A stretch of 64,000 bases of DNA from Angiostrongylus vasorum (GCA_018806985.1 JADANN010000401.1:186001-250000), one strand, 5' to 3'; positions 33,851 to 46,690 are shown, counted from the stretch's first letter. Numbers and translations: made by a program. The notes: generated by a model not told the origin, from the letters alone.

Positions 33851-34210
33851 TTAAAGCATGAGCCAGAAAAAAGGTTCCCGAGCGCAAAATGCACAAACAG
33901 CCTCAAGGTTTAGTAGCAGAGTCTTCATGACGAAGGCCATGGCCCCGCCCATAAGCACATGACGATGGATACAAGAAGGCCAGAATCGAAGCCATTCCTC
34001 AAAAAACCATGTAGTGTTCGTTCTGTGAATGACAATGGAAACATCCGTTAAGCTCTCGATAACTAGATCCCACATTAACTGAACGAATGGCAGCGAGATC
34101 ACGGTCGCGAGGAATGCTGAGGACTTGTTATACCCAACAGATACGGCCCTTTTCTTCGTCGCTTTGTGAAATGCTGTAAAAAGTGGTTTCCATACGACAA
34201 CCGTCGGCAT
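33851..34210 (-). CDS. possible small membrane protein, unidentified
   Basis: One open frame of 119 codons with ATG at 34210, starting MPTVVVWKPLFTAFHKATKK. It has a hydrophobic stretch (SAFLATVISLPFVQLMW) and a Trp-rich block (WFFEEWLRFW). An acceptor-like gtgtttag lies about 40 nt upstream of the ATG, much as in the trans-spliced neighbours, and it sits between PGAP3 and PARP-1 on the same strand. No family recognised and no introns identified, so it may be a chance frame. Confidence 0.35.
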   Translation of the reverse strand: MPTVVVWKPLFTAFHKATKKRAVSVGYNKSSAFLATVISLPFVQLMWDLVIESLTDVSIVIHRTNTTWFFEEWLRFWPSCIHRHVLMGGAMAFVMKTLLLNLEAVCAFCAREPFFWLML

Positions 34211-35231
34211 TCAATTCAATGGTTAGACCGAGATAAAGCGCTCCTAAACACTTGCAAAGGCCTCATTTGCACCAGGTCCTTATAATGACTTTTGTCTTCG
34301 GTATAAGCAATGATATAATATTCAAACTTGTCGAGACAATCACAAAAGGCAAGAAATACCATTAACTTGATGAAATCCCACAGAAACTCCAACGTCTTTG
34401 TTCACATTTGGCCAGATGAATGAACGGAATAGTTCCAATCCTCAAACACGATAATGCTCTACTTATTTCACAACTAATGTTGCATAAGCGTGATGGATTG
34501 TGCTACTAAACGCTGCGCCATCCACCATAATGATCGAATCTCCCACTAATCAACGTTCGCCTTTTTCCAAGCTTCTTGACAACGATTAGCTTAGAAAATC
34601 CCAATAACGACGCTTAAGTTAAGGACGCCTATGCGTTCCAAGAATTTGCTCTATCCAGAAGCTCAGAATTCATTGCTAACAAAATAAATCCTTATTTTGT
34701 TAAAAATGTGTGGATTTCAATTATTCTTGTTTTGATCAATAAAGTTGTACATCAGATGAGCTGAAGTTCTCAAAGCTGCCATTCAAAATTGGCCAATATT
34801 TCTCCAGCATCTTACTGAGTGTGGAAAACAGATTTCTTTGGGACCATGTACGTCTAGACACCCGTATTAGACAAGTTATTGGTTAAATAAAAACTGTACA
34901 GAGGAAATTCTTTGGAACAAAAGAGACAGCCGGAGGACACTCAGACTGAAACCAATGGATACGATCGACCCATTGGTTGCGACTTTACCAGTCAGGCTAT
35001 TCGTGTGAAAAATTTTACGACGAAAAGAATGCATCAGTGAAATACATTGCACGTGCTTTAAATATAAAGTGGAAACACAGCTGACTACCCTCGTATTTCT
35101 AACTGAATAGTTATTAGATATTTACTTGCAAAAATAACAAAGATTCCTCAGTCGGCAGGAAGTGAGAGAACATAACTTGACATGGAACAAAATAACAAAA
35201 GTTGTGGAGATCTAACGAATGACGACATGAG
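34211..35231. other. 3' flank of PGAP3
   Basis: No recognised repeat or exon. A 24-codon minus-strand frame near 34757-34830 (MLEKYWPILNGSF) is too short to judge. Confidence 0.35.
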
Positions 35232-37935
35232 TTATACACTTTTTACAAGCCGATATTCATTCTCTAACAAATGTTCTCGAAGAAAACTGTGAAGATATAG
35301 TGGTATAGGTATGGTAACAGCATGGAACAGAGAATGAGCGTCGAATACCCAAAATATAGGTGGGAAGTCGAAAGTCTCAAAAATCACAGATCCGTTTGTC
35401 CACGCTATTATCACAATCAGTATACGGTCAGACCGTGAGAATCGTCGAAATCGCTTCCATCGGGCAGAAATATACAGAATATACATTGCAGTGGTGAACG
35501 AAGAAACAGCTATGCAACAACGCATGTTGTAGCCATAGTCAAAATGTTGCTGAAATTAAGTTACAGACAAATCTCAACATAAATTTCTTAATACATAGAA
35601 GACCCAATTCAACCACATCGTACATGAAAAGGATAAAGCTCTCGGCGTTGATCAATCTCTGAGGGATGCGCCATGCATTCGACTTCACTAAGCATCGTTG
35701 GAAGTCATCGAATGTATACCTGGCCTTTACATCGACTTACGGTGTCCTGCCAGTGAATCCAATCAGTGCTGTTATGCTTCCAAACAACTCTGGTACGAAT
35801 TAGTCGACCCCGCAGGAATGGAGGGCATGATGGGACAGGTGCAAGGGGATCGACCCCAAGTGTATTGAATGGCGCCTCCGACCACTGCGCTACACGCATC
35901 CGCTACAATTCCATGGTCCTATCCAAAAGTTCCTCTCAAAAATTTAGAATTCAATTCTAAAAATGTATAAATTTATGACCGGAGCAGCGCCAGGACACAC
36001 ACCTTCCGTACAAAAACATTGTTATTCTTTACAATGGGAGCCTACTTTTACATAAACATGTATTGAGTGTTGCAATATCCACTGCAAAAAACTGTAACAC
36101 AAAATCATAGACATCTAACCGTAAACTTACTTACTTGGATATTTGGATGGCCCGTCTTCATTGGTTGCGCAGGTCCCAGCATAATTTCCACTTTCTCGGA
36201 GCCTTACTGATTTAGGCACTGTGGTTCACTACAGCCCCGAGATCAGGCTAGCTAAAGTTTGCCAAGGTCGTCACCATCACATGGAGTCGCCGCCCTTGTG
36301 GATCAGAGATTTGCCACCATGCGACTAGTTCGATACCAGGACGGTGGTGGATCGTGGTATTCGTTTATTCTTAGCTAGGCTTCATGATGGAAACGCCGGA
36401 CTCCTTCCCAGCCTTTAGGCCGTGCCAGAGGGATGAATCCCCCACTGTACATTGCTCCTCGACACCCAGAAACACCTCCCAGCCACGATGAGGTGCTAAC
36501 TCTTGGTAGGAACTACAAACTGCATGCCACATACTGCTTGCAACAGTTTTCGTTTTCCACATTGACACCGTAACTTAGCAGTAGGATTGCATGTAGTAAT
36601 TAGTTTAGGAATTGCTTAACGTATGAAAGCTTTGATTTCCACCCACCGTCATGTGATATACATGCGTCGCAAACCAGAGAAATAACAAAGAACCGTACAT
36701 CGAAGACCTAAAAACACATTTAACGGAAACAGTTACATTGTGCTGAATCTTTGTTCAAATGGAAGCATTTGGGACAAAAACATACACATTCAGAAGCTAG
36801 TTGAAGGTAGATTTAAGGAGCCCAGAAGGAAACGGAAAGATGTGTACGATGCACAAAGTATAAAAGCAAAAGCGGAGAAATAGTCAAGATATTCCGTGAA
36901 CCAGCAATCATTCGCATGGTATGCGGCCGAACACAACCTACAATTCAATATGTGCTTTGTATTTATGCATCTAACAATTAAAGTTTTTAGTTTTATAAAA
37001 TAAACAATGTAAGGAAGGTATGATGTGAAATACAACCGCAACGATGCTGTTATTCGCTAAACTTGGATACGAGGGCAGATCGAACCACGATTACCCTTTC
37101 AGGAGCTCGCGTATTACACACTGCACCAGTGAGTTCCTTGCTTTGCGTTTCTCTCAGCTAGTTTTCTACCCAACGCTTCCATCAGCAATCACCTGTCAGC
37201 GGGACTGATGGATTGTGCAAGGGTCTCAGTGGTGCAGTGTGTATTACGCGAGCCCCTGGAAAGTGTAATCGTGGTTCGATGTAGCCCGGGTCTAAGTTTT
37301 GCGAATATCTCAGCATCGTTGTGGTTGTATTTCAAAAAACAATGTATTTGAAAATTAAATGAAGAATCAGACGAGGCATTCAGGAACTCACCAAGCCAGC
37401 AAACCAACAACAGCGTAAACCGCCCACATGCGATGGTTTTCTAGTTGTTCCATGAATGTTAGTTTTCTATAGAACAATAAGAATGAATAAAAGTTTAGTA
37501 AAGAGAAGACAAATGATGCTGGTTCCTGGAACAGATATTACTGCACCACCAACCTCCGTATGTCTGAAGTTCGAGACCAATTACCTAACACAATGTAGTT
37601 AAGTGCTGGAAGCAAGCCATTATAGAAAAAACACTAACCTGGATGGTAATATTGATCGAATCGAATATGGAAAAATCGATAGCTATAAACGGCCATTTTC
37701 CATGAAACTGTGGCACGAGTACACCTCGCTTCATAAAGTGGTCCACAGACTCCCACATACAATAATATCGGCAACGGAAACAAGATCCATAGCACCATGC
37801 ACAGCTGTCAAATCGTCCTGGACAGGAGTAATTCAGTCGACACTCATCAGCACAGGAGCGATAATGCGACGATAGATCACCAACAGAACTGAGTACCTGA
37901 TCTATCAGACAAGTGGTGATTAGCAAATAGTCCAT
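35232..37935 (-). CDS. pgap-3: PGAP3/Per1, GPI-anchor lipid-remodelling phospholipase, complete
   Basis: Golgi/ER membrane protein of the CREST superfamily. It removes the unsaturated sn-2 fatty acid of GPI anchors during remodelling. Exons 37639-37935, 37392-37525, 36848-36937, 36647-36707 and 35232-35549 splice to 299 aa (human 320). The N-terminal lumenal part is Cys-rich (RSCADECRLNYSC, CRYYCMW), followed by the family block VPQFHGKWPF. Several hydrophobic segments follow with EPASFVFSLLNF, the H/D block AAYHANDCWFTEYLDYF, FDYGYN, and the terminal FPPIFWVFDAHSLFHA with HxxxH. These His/Asp positions are the metal-site residues of CREST enzymes. The start is the first ATG after a strong acceptor at 37980; the signal peptide (MDYLLITTCL) is short. 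It lies downstream of JAMP. Confidence 0.95.
35625..35902 (-). mobile_element. SINE-A copy 11 (minus), in PGAP3 intron 4
   Basis: aaaaggataaagctctcggc at the left and ccactgcgctacacgcatc at the right. Same sense as PGAP3. Confidence 0.92.
36129..36512 (-). repeat. Repeat-H copy 7 (minus), in PGAP3 intron 4
   Basis: cttacttggatatttggatg to cgatgaggtgctaactcttg. Full length, with the hairpin ataccaggacggtggtgg. Confidence 0.85.
37014..37345. repeat. Foldback-T element, complete, in PGAP3 intron 2
   Basis: The left arm ggtatgatgtgaaatacaac pairs with the right arm ttgtggttgtatttc. Inside, gtctcagtggtgcagtgtg (A-box-like) and gtggttcgatg (37273-37281, B-box-like) form a tRNA-like unit in the right arm, and the left arm carries its complement gcagatcgaaccacgatta. 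The loop is atcagcaatcacctgtcag. Confidence 0.85.
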
Positions 37936-37978
37936 TTGAGTCGACAAAGATGTTCCACAAGAAACTTGACTTCACACG

Positions 37979-37990
37979 ACTGTTAAGGAA
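37979..37990 (-). promoter_or_regulatory. putative trans-splice acceptor of PGAP3
   Basis: The minus strand reads ttttccttaacag/tcg, a strong 3' splice site 44 nt before the ATG. JAMP lies 0.64 kb upstream on the same strand, so this may be where the mRNA is separated. Confidence 0.55.
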
Positions 37991-38571
37991 AACACCAAAA
38001 GTAGTATAACTGGTAACACTAAGCGGTGGTAAGAACATAGCTGATGTTCATGTCTGCCCAGGACAGTAGGAATGACAAGTAACGAAACCCGACAATCGTA
38101 ATCTTTACTGAGAGATTATCACAAAACTTCTAAACACACGTCATATATCAGACTCTGACTTTTAAAGTGGAAAACTAGAAACTTAGAGGATAAACCAGAA
38201 CAAGGATGGCAGTAGGTCTATTTAGAGTAATGAACCCGTACTAAAGAAATATGTGGAGAAAACGGAAAGAATTCGTGAAACGGTGAACAATTATTAGTGG
38301 CGGTTGAATGGAATGGAGGTCAGACCACTGAAATTTTATGGCTTATCTCAGTTGAGCAATAATGTCTAATCTAATAAAAAAAAGCATCTATTTAACATCT
38401 GTAGGCACAAAGAAGATCAAATGGAACCTGATGAATACTTCTGGAAGTTCACAACAACCAAAAGGATAGAAGGAAAATGGTATGCCACCAGCAGAAACAC
38501 TTCTGCCTGGTAGTACTATAGTCTGCACCAAATCAAACAGGTCAGTTGGTTTCAAAATTTAGGTTTGAAAT

Positions 38572-41500
38572 CTAAACCTCCGATAATACACTGGGATGAC
38601 TTATCCCGATTGTCAGGATATAAAATACAGGAGGAAATGGCACAAGAACGAGCGATAGTAAGTTCACCGGTGACTCTCTGAAATAAAAAATGCTATCTTT
38701 AGAGCATCACAAAAAAAAAACTGAAAATACGCAGCATGTTACAGACCGCCCGAGAAAACATGATCGCTTAAAAAGTGCAGTGTGTTTTCCATTGCTTCTT
38801 CATGATTTCTAAAGTTGGAAAAGATTAAAAACCTTTAGAGTAAATCGGAATGCCACATATATTTCACAATTCTCAACGCACTAACAGGAAGAGGTTAACT
38901 GAAAACGGCATTTTAACCACATCCTCCCAACGGTTTACCCCCTCATCGTGGCTGGTAACTGTTCCTGGGTATTGGGCTACGATGCACAGGGAGGGATTCA
39001 TCTCCCAGCAGGGTCTCCCAAGATGAGAAGGAGTCCGGCGTTTCCATCAGGAAGCCTAGCTAAGAGTAAACTAGTACCAGGATCCACCACCGTTCTGGTA
39101 TCAAACTAGTCGCATGGTGGCAAACCTCTCTGATCCACAAGGGCGGCGACTACCTCTGGTGGTGACGACCTGGGGCAGACTTTGGCTAGGCGGACCTCGA
39201 GACTCCTAGGAACCACAATGGCTAGACCACCACAACTCCAAAAAAATGGGAAATATGTTGAAGCCCGCACAACCAGTGAAGACAGACCATCCGGGTAACT
39301 AAATATCCAAGTATTAAAACTACATAACTCGTACAAGAGACACATGTCCATTAGCAAGGACAATCTCACGTCCTGACCACTTCCCAACTTTATCTCTACG
39401 TTTCACAACTTTTTTCCTTTCTGGTTGCAAGAAACTCTCGCATCCGCCAGAAAACGTCACTTTCCTTTTACTCTCTCTCTCTCTCTCCCTCTCTCCCTCT
39501 GTCTCTGTCTCTTAAATGGCATAGGTACAAAAAATGATGCGGATTTCTAGAATAGAAACTTACTTCTGTGCTGAAATAGCCAACAGAGAGAAAGCCAGAA
39601 GCATCATGTTCACTGTGAGCATCGCCATGTGCACCGGCGAAGTGAAGACTATTTCTGAACGACGAAAATGTAATAGAATAACGATAAAGATCCGGTATAA
39701 AGGATAAAAGGATAAAGCTCTCAGCGTTGATCAATCCCTCAGGCATGTACCACTCATGCGACCTCATTAAGTATTGTTCGAGGTGATTGAATGGCATATC
39801 CAATCACTCGAGGTGGCCTACCAATGTGTCCAGTCAGTGCTGCTATCCTCTAAGACAAGTTTGGTACCAATTTTCCGACCCCGGACGGATGGAAAGTTTG
39901 GTGGGCTTGAGGTGCTGGGATCGATCCCACGAATACTGAAGGCGGCTCTAGCCACTGCGCCACTCTCCAAAGATCTGATTGACAGCAGAATTTCAAAAAC
40001 GTTTTTAAAAATTCACTGCTATACAGAACATACTAGCAATTTCTTTCACTGATACTTTCCCTTCTATCGCTAAATGCACAGCATTTGCGCACAAACTCCA
40101 CAACATTACGATGTATGGATAAGACTGATAAAGAACTCCGGCTAGAAGTGCGTGGATAACAGCAATTTTCGGGATTGCAAGCAGAGCACAATAGAAAGCC
40201 TTCGCGTCTTTGTTCCGTTTCAAGATGGAAACGTAGAGAAATGAACGAAATACCAAAATTGCACAGAGAAGGAAGAGTAAGTAAACGAACGGAAAAGAGT
40301 ACAATGGAAAAACTACTTCATAGGAGCAACGTAACGGCTTAACGTGATTGATGATGGGATTGTATAATTCTGGATACCTAAAAATGATGAACAGTGTTAT
40401 GACAGCGAACAGGGAAGCAGCTTATTCATCTCATGTCTGATATGTACAGTGCACAAAGCTATTAAATCAGCAGAAGCAAGAAAACACAAAGTTTTTAAAA
40501 GTCTCCTTAATCTAATCCATCAGAAAGACCAAGTTCCTCACACTTACTTACGAGCTTGCAAAATTCCAATAGGACTATAGCTTCTTTAAGATCTTAATTT
40601 CACCTCAACAAAGTTGGACATTTCGAAAGCATCTGAACAATTTCAGGATCGATTCACCAGAAATGAACAAGGACGAAGGACTGTTCGAGTTCATAATTAT
40701 GACCAACAGCATTGCTGGTAACTCGGTAATGCCAGAACTTATCGCTTGACGATAGAAATGGGAATAAACAGGTGGAGTTAAAAGGATAAAGGATAAATCT
40801 CTCGATTTTGATTGATCTCTGAGAGAAGCGGCATGTATTCGACTTCATCATCAAACATCTTTGGAGGTAAGTGAATGCATATCTGGCCTTTTCACGGATT
40901 CACGGCGGCCTACCGATGTATCGACCCAGTGCCGATTTCCTCTAAGACAAATCTGGTACCAATTGTCGAACCCGGAGGAATGGAGAGCTTGGTGAGCCTT
41001 GGGTGGTGGGATGGTCCTTCCCATGTGTATTCCAGGGCACCTCTAACCACTGCGATACACGCGCCCGCTGAAGGATCGAAGCTAAATTCGTCACATCATA
41101 GTCAATGAAAATTTTGCCTGTCCCATTTAGATCTCCTTTAAAACTTCTACACAAAGTAAGCCCATACCCTCACACCTACCACACCTTTTCTCGAAAAAAA
41201 AAGCATAAAAAACCTACTTCAGGTTACTATAATTACGTAAGTTTCACAATCAGTGTATAATTTGATATATTACTGCCTTAACTTGGTTATTGCAAGAGAT
41301 CGGTGCCAATATCGTTGATAAAGGAGACAGCTGTATCCTTAGAAACTTCGCGTTATATTGCGAAAAGTGATAGTCTGAGAGCCAAACGATGTCTTACTGG
41401 CAGCCGGCGATCCTGTGCATTAGCGAAGACATGAAAGAAGATCGGGGAATCATCATTTGACGTCTAACCATGCTAAGTTTGCCCAAGAAGGATAAAACCA

Positions 41501-44500
41501 GTAAGAGGAGAAAAGCAGCAGTACTGTTGAGATTATAAAGGGCAGGAAAAATGCCTAAAACGTCCGCCGAGATTTCGAAAGTAACGAGATCAAGACAACC
41601 ATCCTTCCGCATCTACACAGAACTGTTTTCAGATGTAGACAATAAAAAAGCCACCCACAACTTCTATTCCATTCAACCACATCCACACGTTTCTTGGTCA
41701 TACTATGTAGAAAGAATACGTTACAACACTCTTTTTCGAAGTGCAACTTGTTATTTCACCGACGATGAAACGCACTGCACTACAGAATCTGATACGGCTG
41801 CAAAGAACCAGGCGCCTGTCGTCAATAAACTGGGCCCACTTTTTGTGACACACATGTGGAAATACTAAGCACCTAAACCATGGAAAACCAAGAGGAATAT
41901 GTTTCTGTCGAACAAGGAAATCATGACATCCACAACCATAACCTAAGTACCTATTCTCCGTCGTCTACAAGCTCTTTACCAGATTTACCTTCAACGGAAT
42001 TGACAGATCACTGGATGAAAGGCAGCCAGTTGAGCGAACTGAATTGGGAACATATTTAGACCTGAGTCGTAGTCACAAAATTATTCCTTGAACTGTCGTG
42101 CTAGTACGCGTCTGGAAGTGCTAGTATGTGTCCTCATCAGAATGACGTTCTTCTATCGTGTTTGGTTGAATGCAGTAAAAGAAACCGTGAGATATACGGG
42201 TATCCTAATTAAAACGTATCCATCAGCTACACAGTTAAGAATTTCACCATGACACAACCAATTCCACCTCTCCGAAAATGTTCGGCACCATCGCAGGAAC
42301 AATAATTGAAATAATAAAATAAATGAAAGACGTGGTAGTAAAAGCCAATTTCCAGCAGCTATAGGCCCTTCGTTTAGGTGATAACAAGGATTTGTACTAA
42401 AATGTAACCCCATTAGCAACACTAATTGAATTATCGATATTGATGACGCCGACTCAGGGCTGGATATAAACGAGCAGCGTTTATGAAGAACACAGAAAAA
42501 AAAAGGATGAAAAGGGAGAAAAAATGCATGAAGCTGTTCATAAGAAATTGGTGAGTTCACGTTCACGATGCCCCATTCGCCTTCAACAAAACACCACCGA
42601 ATATCTCAGCTGCAAGAGCTGAGTAAAAGCTAGAGCTATAGTCGCCTACATCAGCAATCAAAAGACATGGGCATTGTCGCACAGGTCAAAACAATGGAAA
42701 TGAACAATGGTTATCTGACTCTTCAACCATTTTGATAGGCAACAAAAAAGGGGAATGGAGAGCGATTGGTCCAGATCAATCCGCTCGATTATTAACGAGA
42801 GAACAGGTTAAGTTGATCACAAGATTTCACATACTCAGCTCTAGTGCCTTCGAAATGGGAAGGAAATAAACAAGAATGCAAAACAGAAAAGACGCTAGAC
42901 GGAATGAAATCACATACCACTCTTTGATGCTGGACCTGCCACAACCCCAAACAGCGAATGTGAATCGGGGTGGAAAAACCAACACGGCAGCAACAGACGC
43001 AACTAAACACTCCAAACCACAACAAAGATGTTCACATAATTCACGAACACGGGACCTGTAATTTCAACTATCCAGAGTACAGCAAATTGAGGGAGTTCAC
43101 AGTAGAATACTAATAGAATACGGCTAACAGACACGGCTTGTGGAAAAGACCTTGCCCTGTCGCTCTGAGGTTGAAACGGTATTTTGTTTTCTTTTTTCAA
43201 ACTCGCATAGAATTGGCATTTCCGAAAAAATTCAAAAAGGTGGCTTAAATCTCAAAAAATTCCTAGTGGGAACTGAGCACCCGCGAACACTAAACGCACA
43301 TTGGGGAACACCAACATGTTCTCACGGAGATGTTCTCTTGCTTGTCCAATTGCTAGATGTTTGAATAATAAGTCTCAATGAAAGTAAACCAAGAAAGAAA
43401 AACGACTCCTAGCTCCTAGAGAATAGGAATCTCATCGTGGTAAAAATGGAAAAAAAGGTGGATCTTACAAGAACAAACTTTGAAATCCTATCAGTGTGTA
43501 TTACTGTCTAATATATGGCTTAAGAGAGTAATTTTAGAAAGTAAAAGAAAAAGTATTATTTAAAATCAAAACTAATTAAAAACATACATATTCTTGGGTG
43601 TATATAAATGCACACAGAAACTATGAACCAGAAGTGGAAGCATCGTCATGAAGATTAAAAACATCCAATCATAAGTGGACAGATCAGATTCACATGGAAT
43701 GCACACACGATGGTTTACTGCACTACTTCCCCATTTGCAAGGCTAAAACAAAAAGAACTGTTATTCAGTATAAAGTAACTGCTGAAGTATTCCACACGCT
43801 TTATATGCAGTTCTCTCGCGCGCGCTGAGCTGGATTCGATAAAAACTTTCTAAAATAAATCTTCTAAATGACGATTTTCAAAAAAAAATTGGATTCAGTA
43901 TTTCTGCCAAGACCTCCCGACAGTTCATCGCCTCATCGTGCCTGGGAAGTGTTCCTGGGTGTCGGGCTGCGATGTACAGCGGAGGGATTCAACCTTCCAG
44001 TAGGGTGTTCCAAGCTGAGAAGGAGTCTAGCGTTTCCATTAGGAAGCACAGCTAAGAGATAATCAATACCAGGATACACCATCGTCCTGGTACCAAGCTA
44101 GTCGCATGGTGGCAAATCTCTCTCTGATGCACAAGAACGGCGACTGTCTGTGGTAATAAAGACCTAGCCCAGACTGGCTAAGCTGACCTCAGGGACTCCA
44201 GTGAACTACAATAACTAAAACTAAACCAGCAAAACTCCAAGAAAAAAAATGGAAATTATGCTGGGGCCCGTACAACCAGTGAAGACGAGCCATACAAGTA
44301 TCCAATTAAGGAGTTTAGTCTAGGCTACTCAAGGCAAAAGAAAATCCAACTGAAAAATGAGATAAAAAAATAAGTACAATATACTACTAACTAACACCGC
44401 ATTCTGACCAAATAGGCTCGGAAGTGTTGTTCGTTCGCAGCAGTTCGTAACGCCCACAAAACCCATGACATAACGGTGGAAGCGATGGACTAGGAGACAC

Positions 44501-44503
44501 CAT
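38572..44503 (-). CDS. jamp-1: JAMP/JKAMP, JNK1-associated ER membrane protein, complete
   Basis: Multi-pass ER membrane protein that in other animals links proteasomes and ubiquitin ligases to ER-associated degradation. Exons 44396-44503, 43588-43742, 42918-43055, 40034-40377, 39564-39654 and 38572-38677 splice with closing phases to 313 aa (human about 311). The N terminus has the family Cys block (LCHGFCGRYELL, WSECG, RVCIPCES). Then come YDWMFLIFMTMLPLLVH (TM), CGLECLVASVAAVLVF (TM), EWYPELYNP, the family-specific CSYEVVFPLYSF, LLAGVLYQSYPYIVMLW, and the final VLVPFPPVFYILT and HPSVLSEV. The start is the first ATG after an acceptor at 44541. The long introns hold SINE-A and Repeat-H copies. 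It lies between seipin and PGAP3, an order kept in C. elegans as far as I recall. Confidence 0.94.
38926..39318 (+). repeat. Repeat-H copy 8 (plus), in JAMP intron 5
   Basis: cctcccaacggtttaccccc to gaccatccgggtaactaaat, then atccaagta. Full length and antisense to JAMP. Confidence 0.87.
39469..39512. repeat. (CT)n microsatellite
   Basis: ctctctctctctctccctct and similar units, in JAMP intron 5 just downstream of exon 5. Confidence 0.9.
39700..39968 (-). mobile_element. SINE-A copy 12 (minus), in JAMP intron 4
   Basis: Two tail units (aaaggataaaaggataaagc) at the left and ccactgcgccactctcc at the right. Same sense as JAMP. Confidence 0.9.
40780..41068 (-). mobile_element. SINE-A copy 13 (minus), in JAMP intron 3
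   Basis: aaaaggataaaggataaatc to ccactgcgatacacgcgcc. Full length and somewhat diverged. Confidence 0.9.
43230..43375 (+). repeat. diverged dispersed segment shared with 51240-51370
   Basis: ttggggaacaccaacatgtt, then gcttgtccaattgc, parallels ctggggaacaccatcatgta, then gcttgttcaattgc at 51306-51354. Plus-strand translations also agree (WGTPTCS and WGTPSCT, then LLVQL). It lies in JAMP intron 2. Class unknown. Confidence 0.45.
43912..44312 (+). repeat. Repeat-H copy 9 (plus), in JAMP intron 1
   Basis: cctcccgacagttcatcgcc to agccatacaagtatccaatt. Full length. Confidence 0.86.
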
Positions 44504-44540
44504 TTACACCTCGTCACATCTGAGGCATACATTACAGCAT

Positions 44541-44550
44541 CTGAAAATGA
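44541..44550 (-). promoter_or_regulatory. putative trans-splice acceptor of JAMP
   Basis: The minus strand reads tcattttcag/atgc, 37 nt before the ATG at 44503. No coding exon was found upstream. Confidence 0.5.
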
Positions 44551-44779
44551 TTGATGAAGATAAAAAAGTAATCCTCACTTGTAGAGAAACACTATCGAAA
44601 CGAATTAACACATAATGAAAAGATAACTAAACTAACTAAACAAGTAAATAAGCGAGTCAACTCGTAACGGGTTCAAAAGAAACAAGGAACTAATCAGAAG
44701 ATTTTACTGTCAAAATGAACACAACAACATGGAGAATCACTGCAATGTAACAAACTGACAGAAATCTATTACAATTATC

Positions 44780-45180
44780 GATTAAATTTTCGGACCATAC
44801 ACGATTTCCAAATGATTCCAGAGCGAACGAACTTGAGAATGTCGAGACAAAAACGAAGGCTCATCAACTATGACACGATACTGGCACCCTACACAGTGAC
44901 TGAATCATCGGACACTATCTCTGACAACAGTGTCAGTACGTAACAGATTTTCCAACACTGGTTTTATTTCCCAGCCAGAAATACAGGTGGAATCTGAGCA
45001 ACAGGGAACTTCATCAACATTGTCTGGGATATATTCGTCCTCGGCATTCACCTACAAAAGCATTACGCAACAGACTTCAAGAGTACACTACGTTCAAGGA
45101 CAACTGTCAAACATCTCTCACATTAGTCCAAATAACAATAACGTGAAGAACATGTGCAAGAATAGTGTTAGAACCAAATA
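44780..45180 (+). other. possible coding DNA on the plus strand, unidentified
   Basis: Two consecutive open frames. The first includes SRQKRRLINYDTILAPYTV and ends SDNSVST. The second is Ser/Gln/Asn-rich (QVESEQQGTSSTLSG, then SNISHISPNNNNVK). A donor-like gtaaca and acceptor tttatttcccag lie 35 bp apart, which is too short for a normal intron. Could be a real exon pair, a pseudogene or chance. Confidence 0.25.
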
Positions 45181-45671
45181 AATTATTAATTAAATCTGAA
45201 CTCACTGTGAGTGGGGCCCCAGGCACAGAGTTATTGGTTCTCGTAGATATCGAATTTGATGAGCCAGAGGTCGACTGGCATCTGTTTTGCTCTTCAGACC
45301 CTCTCCACAAAACGGTCAAACTCCTTGTTCCCCAATACAGAAGTATTATAAAACAGCATGCTAAAAGAACCCATATTTACTTGATATTTTTAGATCAACA
45401 CTTGTCAAACACCTATCTCTGTCAAACTTAATTCTCAAGAATGATTTTGTAGCAATGTTCGTGAAGACGACCCACTTAATTATTAAAGTATTCGTTAATA
45501 AAATTTAGCCCTAGGTTCGTTTTTAAGTGCGAATAACAGCACTTACACGTTTGTAATAAGATTTCCTTCGCTTTTCGTTTTTACGAAAACCAATTCTCTG
45601 CACCTATCTCTAACCAATACAATCAAGGCTTTACATATCCAATTCATCTAACTGGACGCGTATGTCTATGC

Positions 45672-45957
45672 GTGGAGAGCGTGTAGCGCAGTGGTTGGAG
45701 GCCCCACTCCGACACACACGCGGAATCGATCCTCGCGCCCATGGCCCATCAAGCCCTCCATTCCTCGGGGGTCGGCGAACTGCTACCAGACCTGTCTGGG
45801 AGGATAGTAGCACTGGCTCGATACATCGGCAGACCACCGCGAGTCATTGCAAAGGCCAGATATGCACTCAGCTGCAACGATGCTTAATGAAGTCGAATGT
45901 ATGGCGCAGCCTTCATGGATTCATCAACCCCAACAGCTTTATTCTTTTATGCTTTTT
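45672..45957 (+). mobile_element. SINE-A copy 14
   Basis: Head gcgtgtagcgcagtggttgg, gaatcgatcctcgcgcc, body, and tail cagctttattcttttat. Confidence 0.92.
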
Positions 45958-46690
45958 ATACCTATGCGTATGCTCTGTAGTCCTTCGTCGACCGAACAAC
46001 TTGCGTTCCAAGACGGTTTCAGCTCTTTTGAACAAAATGGCTTCACTCCTATCAAAAGTAGTTCTTGAGCAAATCAATATTATTCACTTGAAAAGGATAC
46101 AAAAAACTACTTGCACTCTATCGAATCAGTAGTAGTAAAAGGTCGTTTTTGCCCGTGAAACTTTGAAAGAAGAAAACTCATGACGGATTCTTTGGTAGAG
46201 GTTGGAGTGAAATTAAAACCTTACCAGGCTTCTAAAAGCACTAATGAAAAATTCACCTAAACTTCCAATAAACGTGCTTTGATAAGAAAACCATCCATTG
46301 AAGAATTGGTCATGCAGAAAAGATGAAGCAAGATGTCCTTGAAGGGATTCAACAACAACGTGTGCCACATGCTACTACTGCCACAGAAATAAATTTGATG
46401 GAAACTAAAGAAAGTCGAACCCGTTGAATTGAGGTCCAGAATGTCAACTGTCAATTTCTGGGCAGCCTTCACACACAGAAGCCGCTCGACTTACCGCCAA
46501 CAGGAACAATCATTTAGCACGATGAAGAACGAAAACTTCCGAAGCCAAAAAACTTAACTGTCTAATCCACACACATTACCGATCCATCACCATCGATCCT
46601 TCATATCATGAGAATACCACGACAGTAGGCTTCACTGCATCAAACCCATCAATGTTAACTTCTGTGCAGTAGAGAGATATGAGTCAAACT

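Noticed and set aside
37936..38060. Alternative PGAP3 start at an upstream ATG reading MFLPPLSVTSY
   Set aside because: Its frame ends on a strong splice acceptor (ccttaacag) and does not continue into PGAP3, so that DNA is more likely outron.
40550..40580. 27-bp micro-exon for JAMP (reading PIGILQAR) with good donor gtaagt
   Set aside because: It fitted by chance. The true upstream exon at 42918-43055 ends in the right phase and restores the family EWYPELYNP junction.
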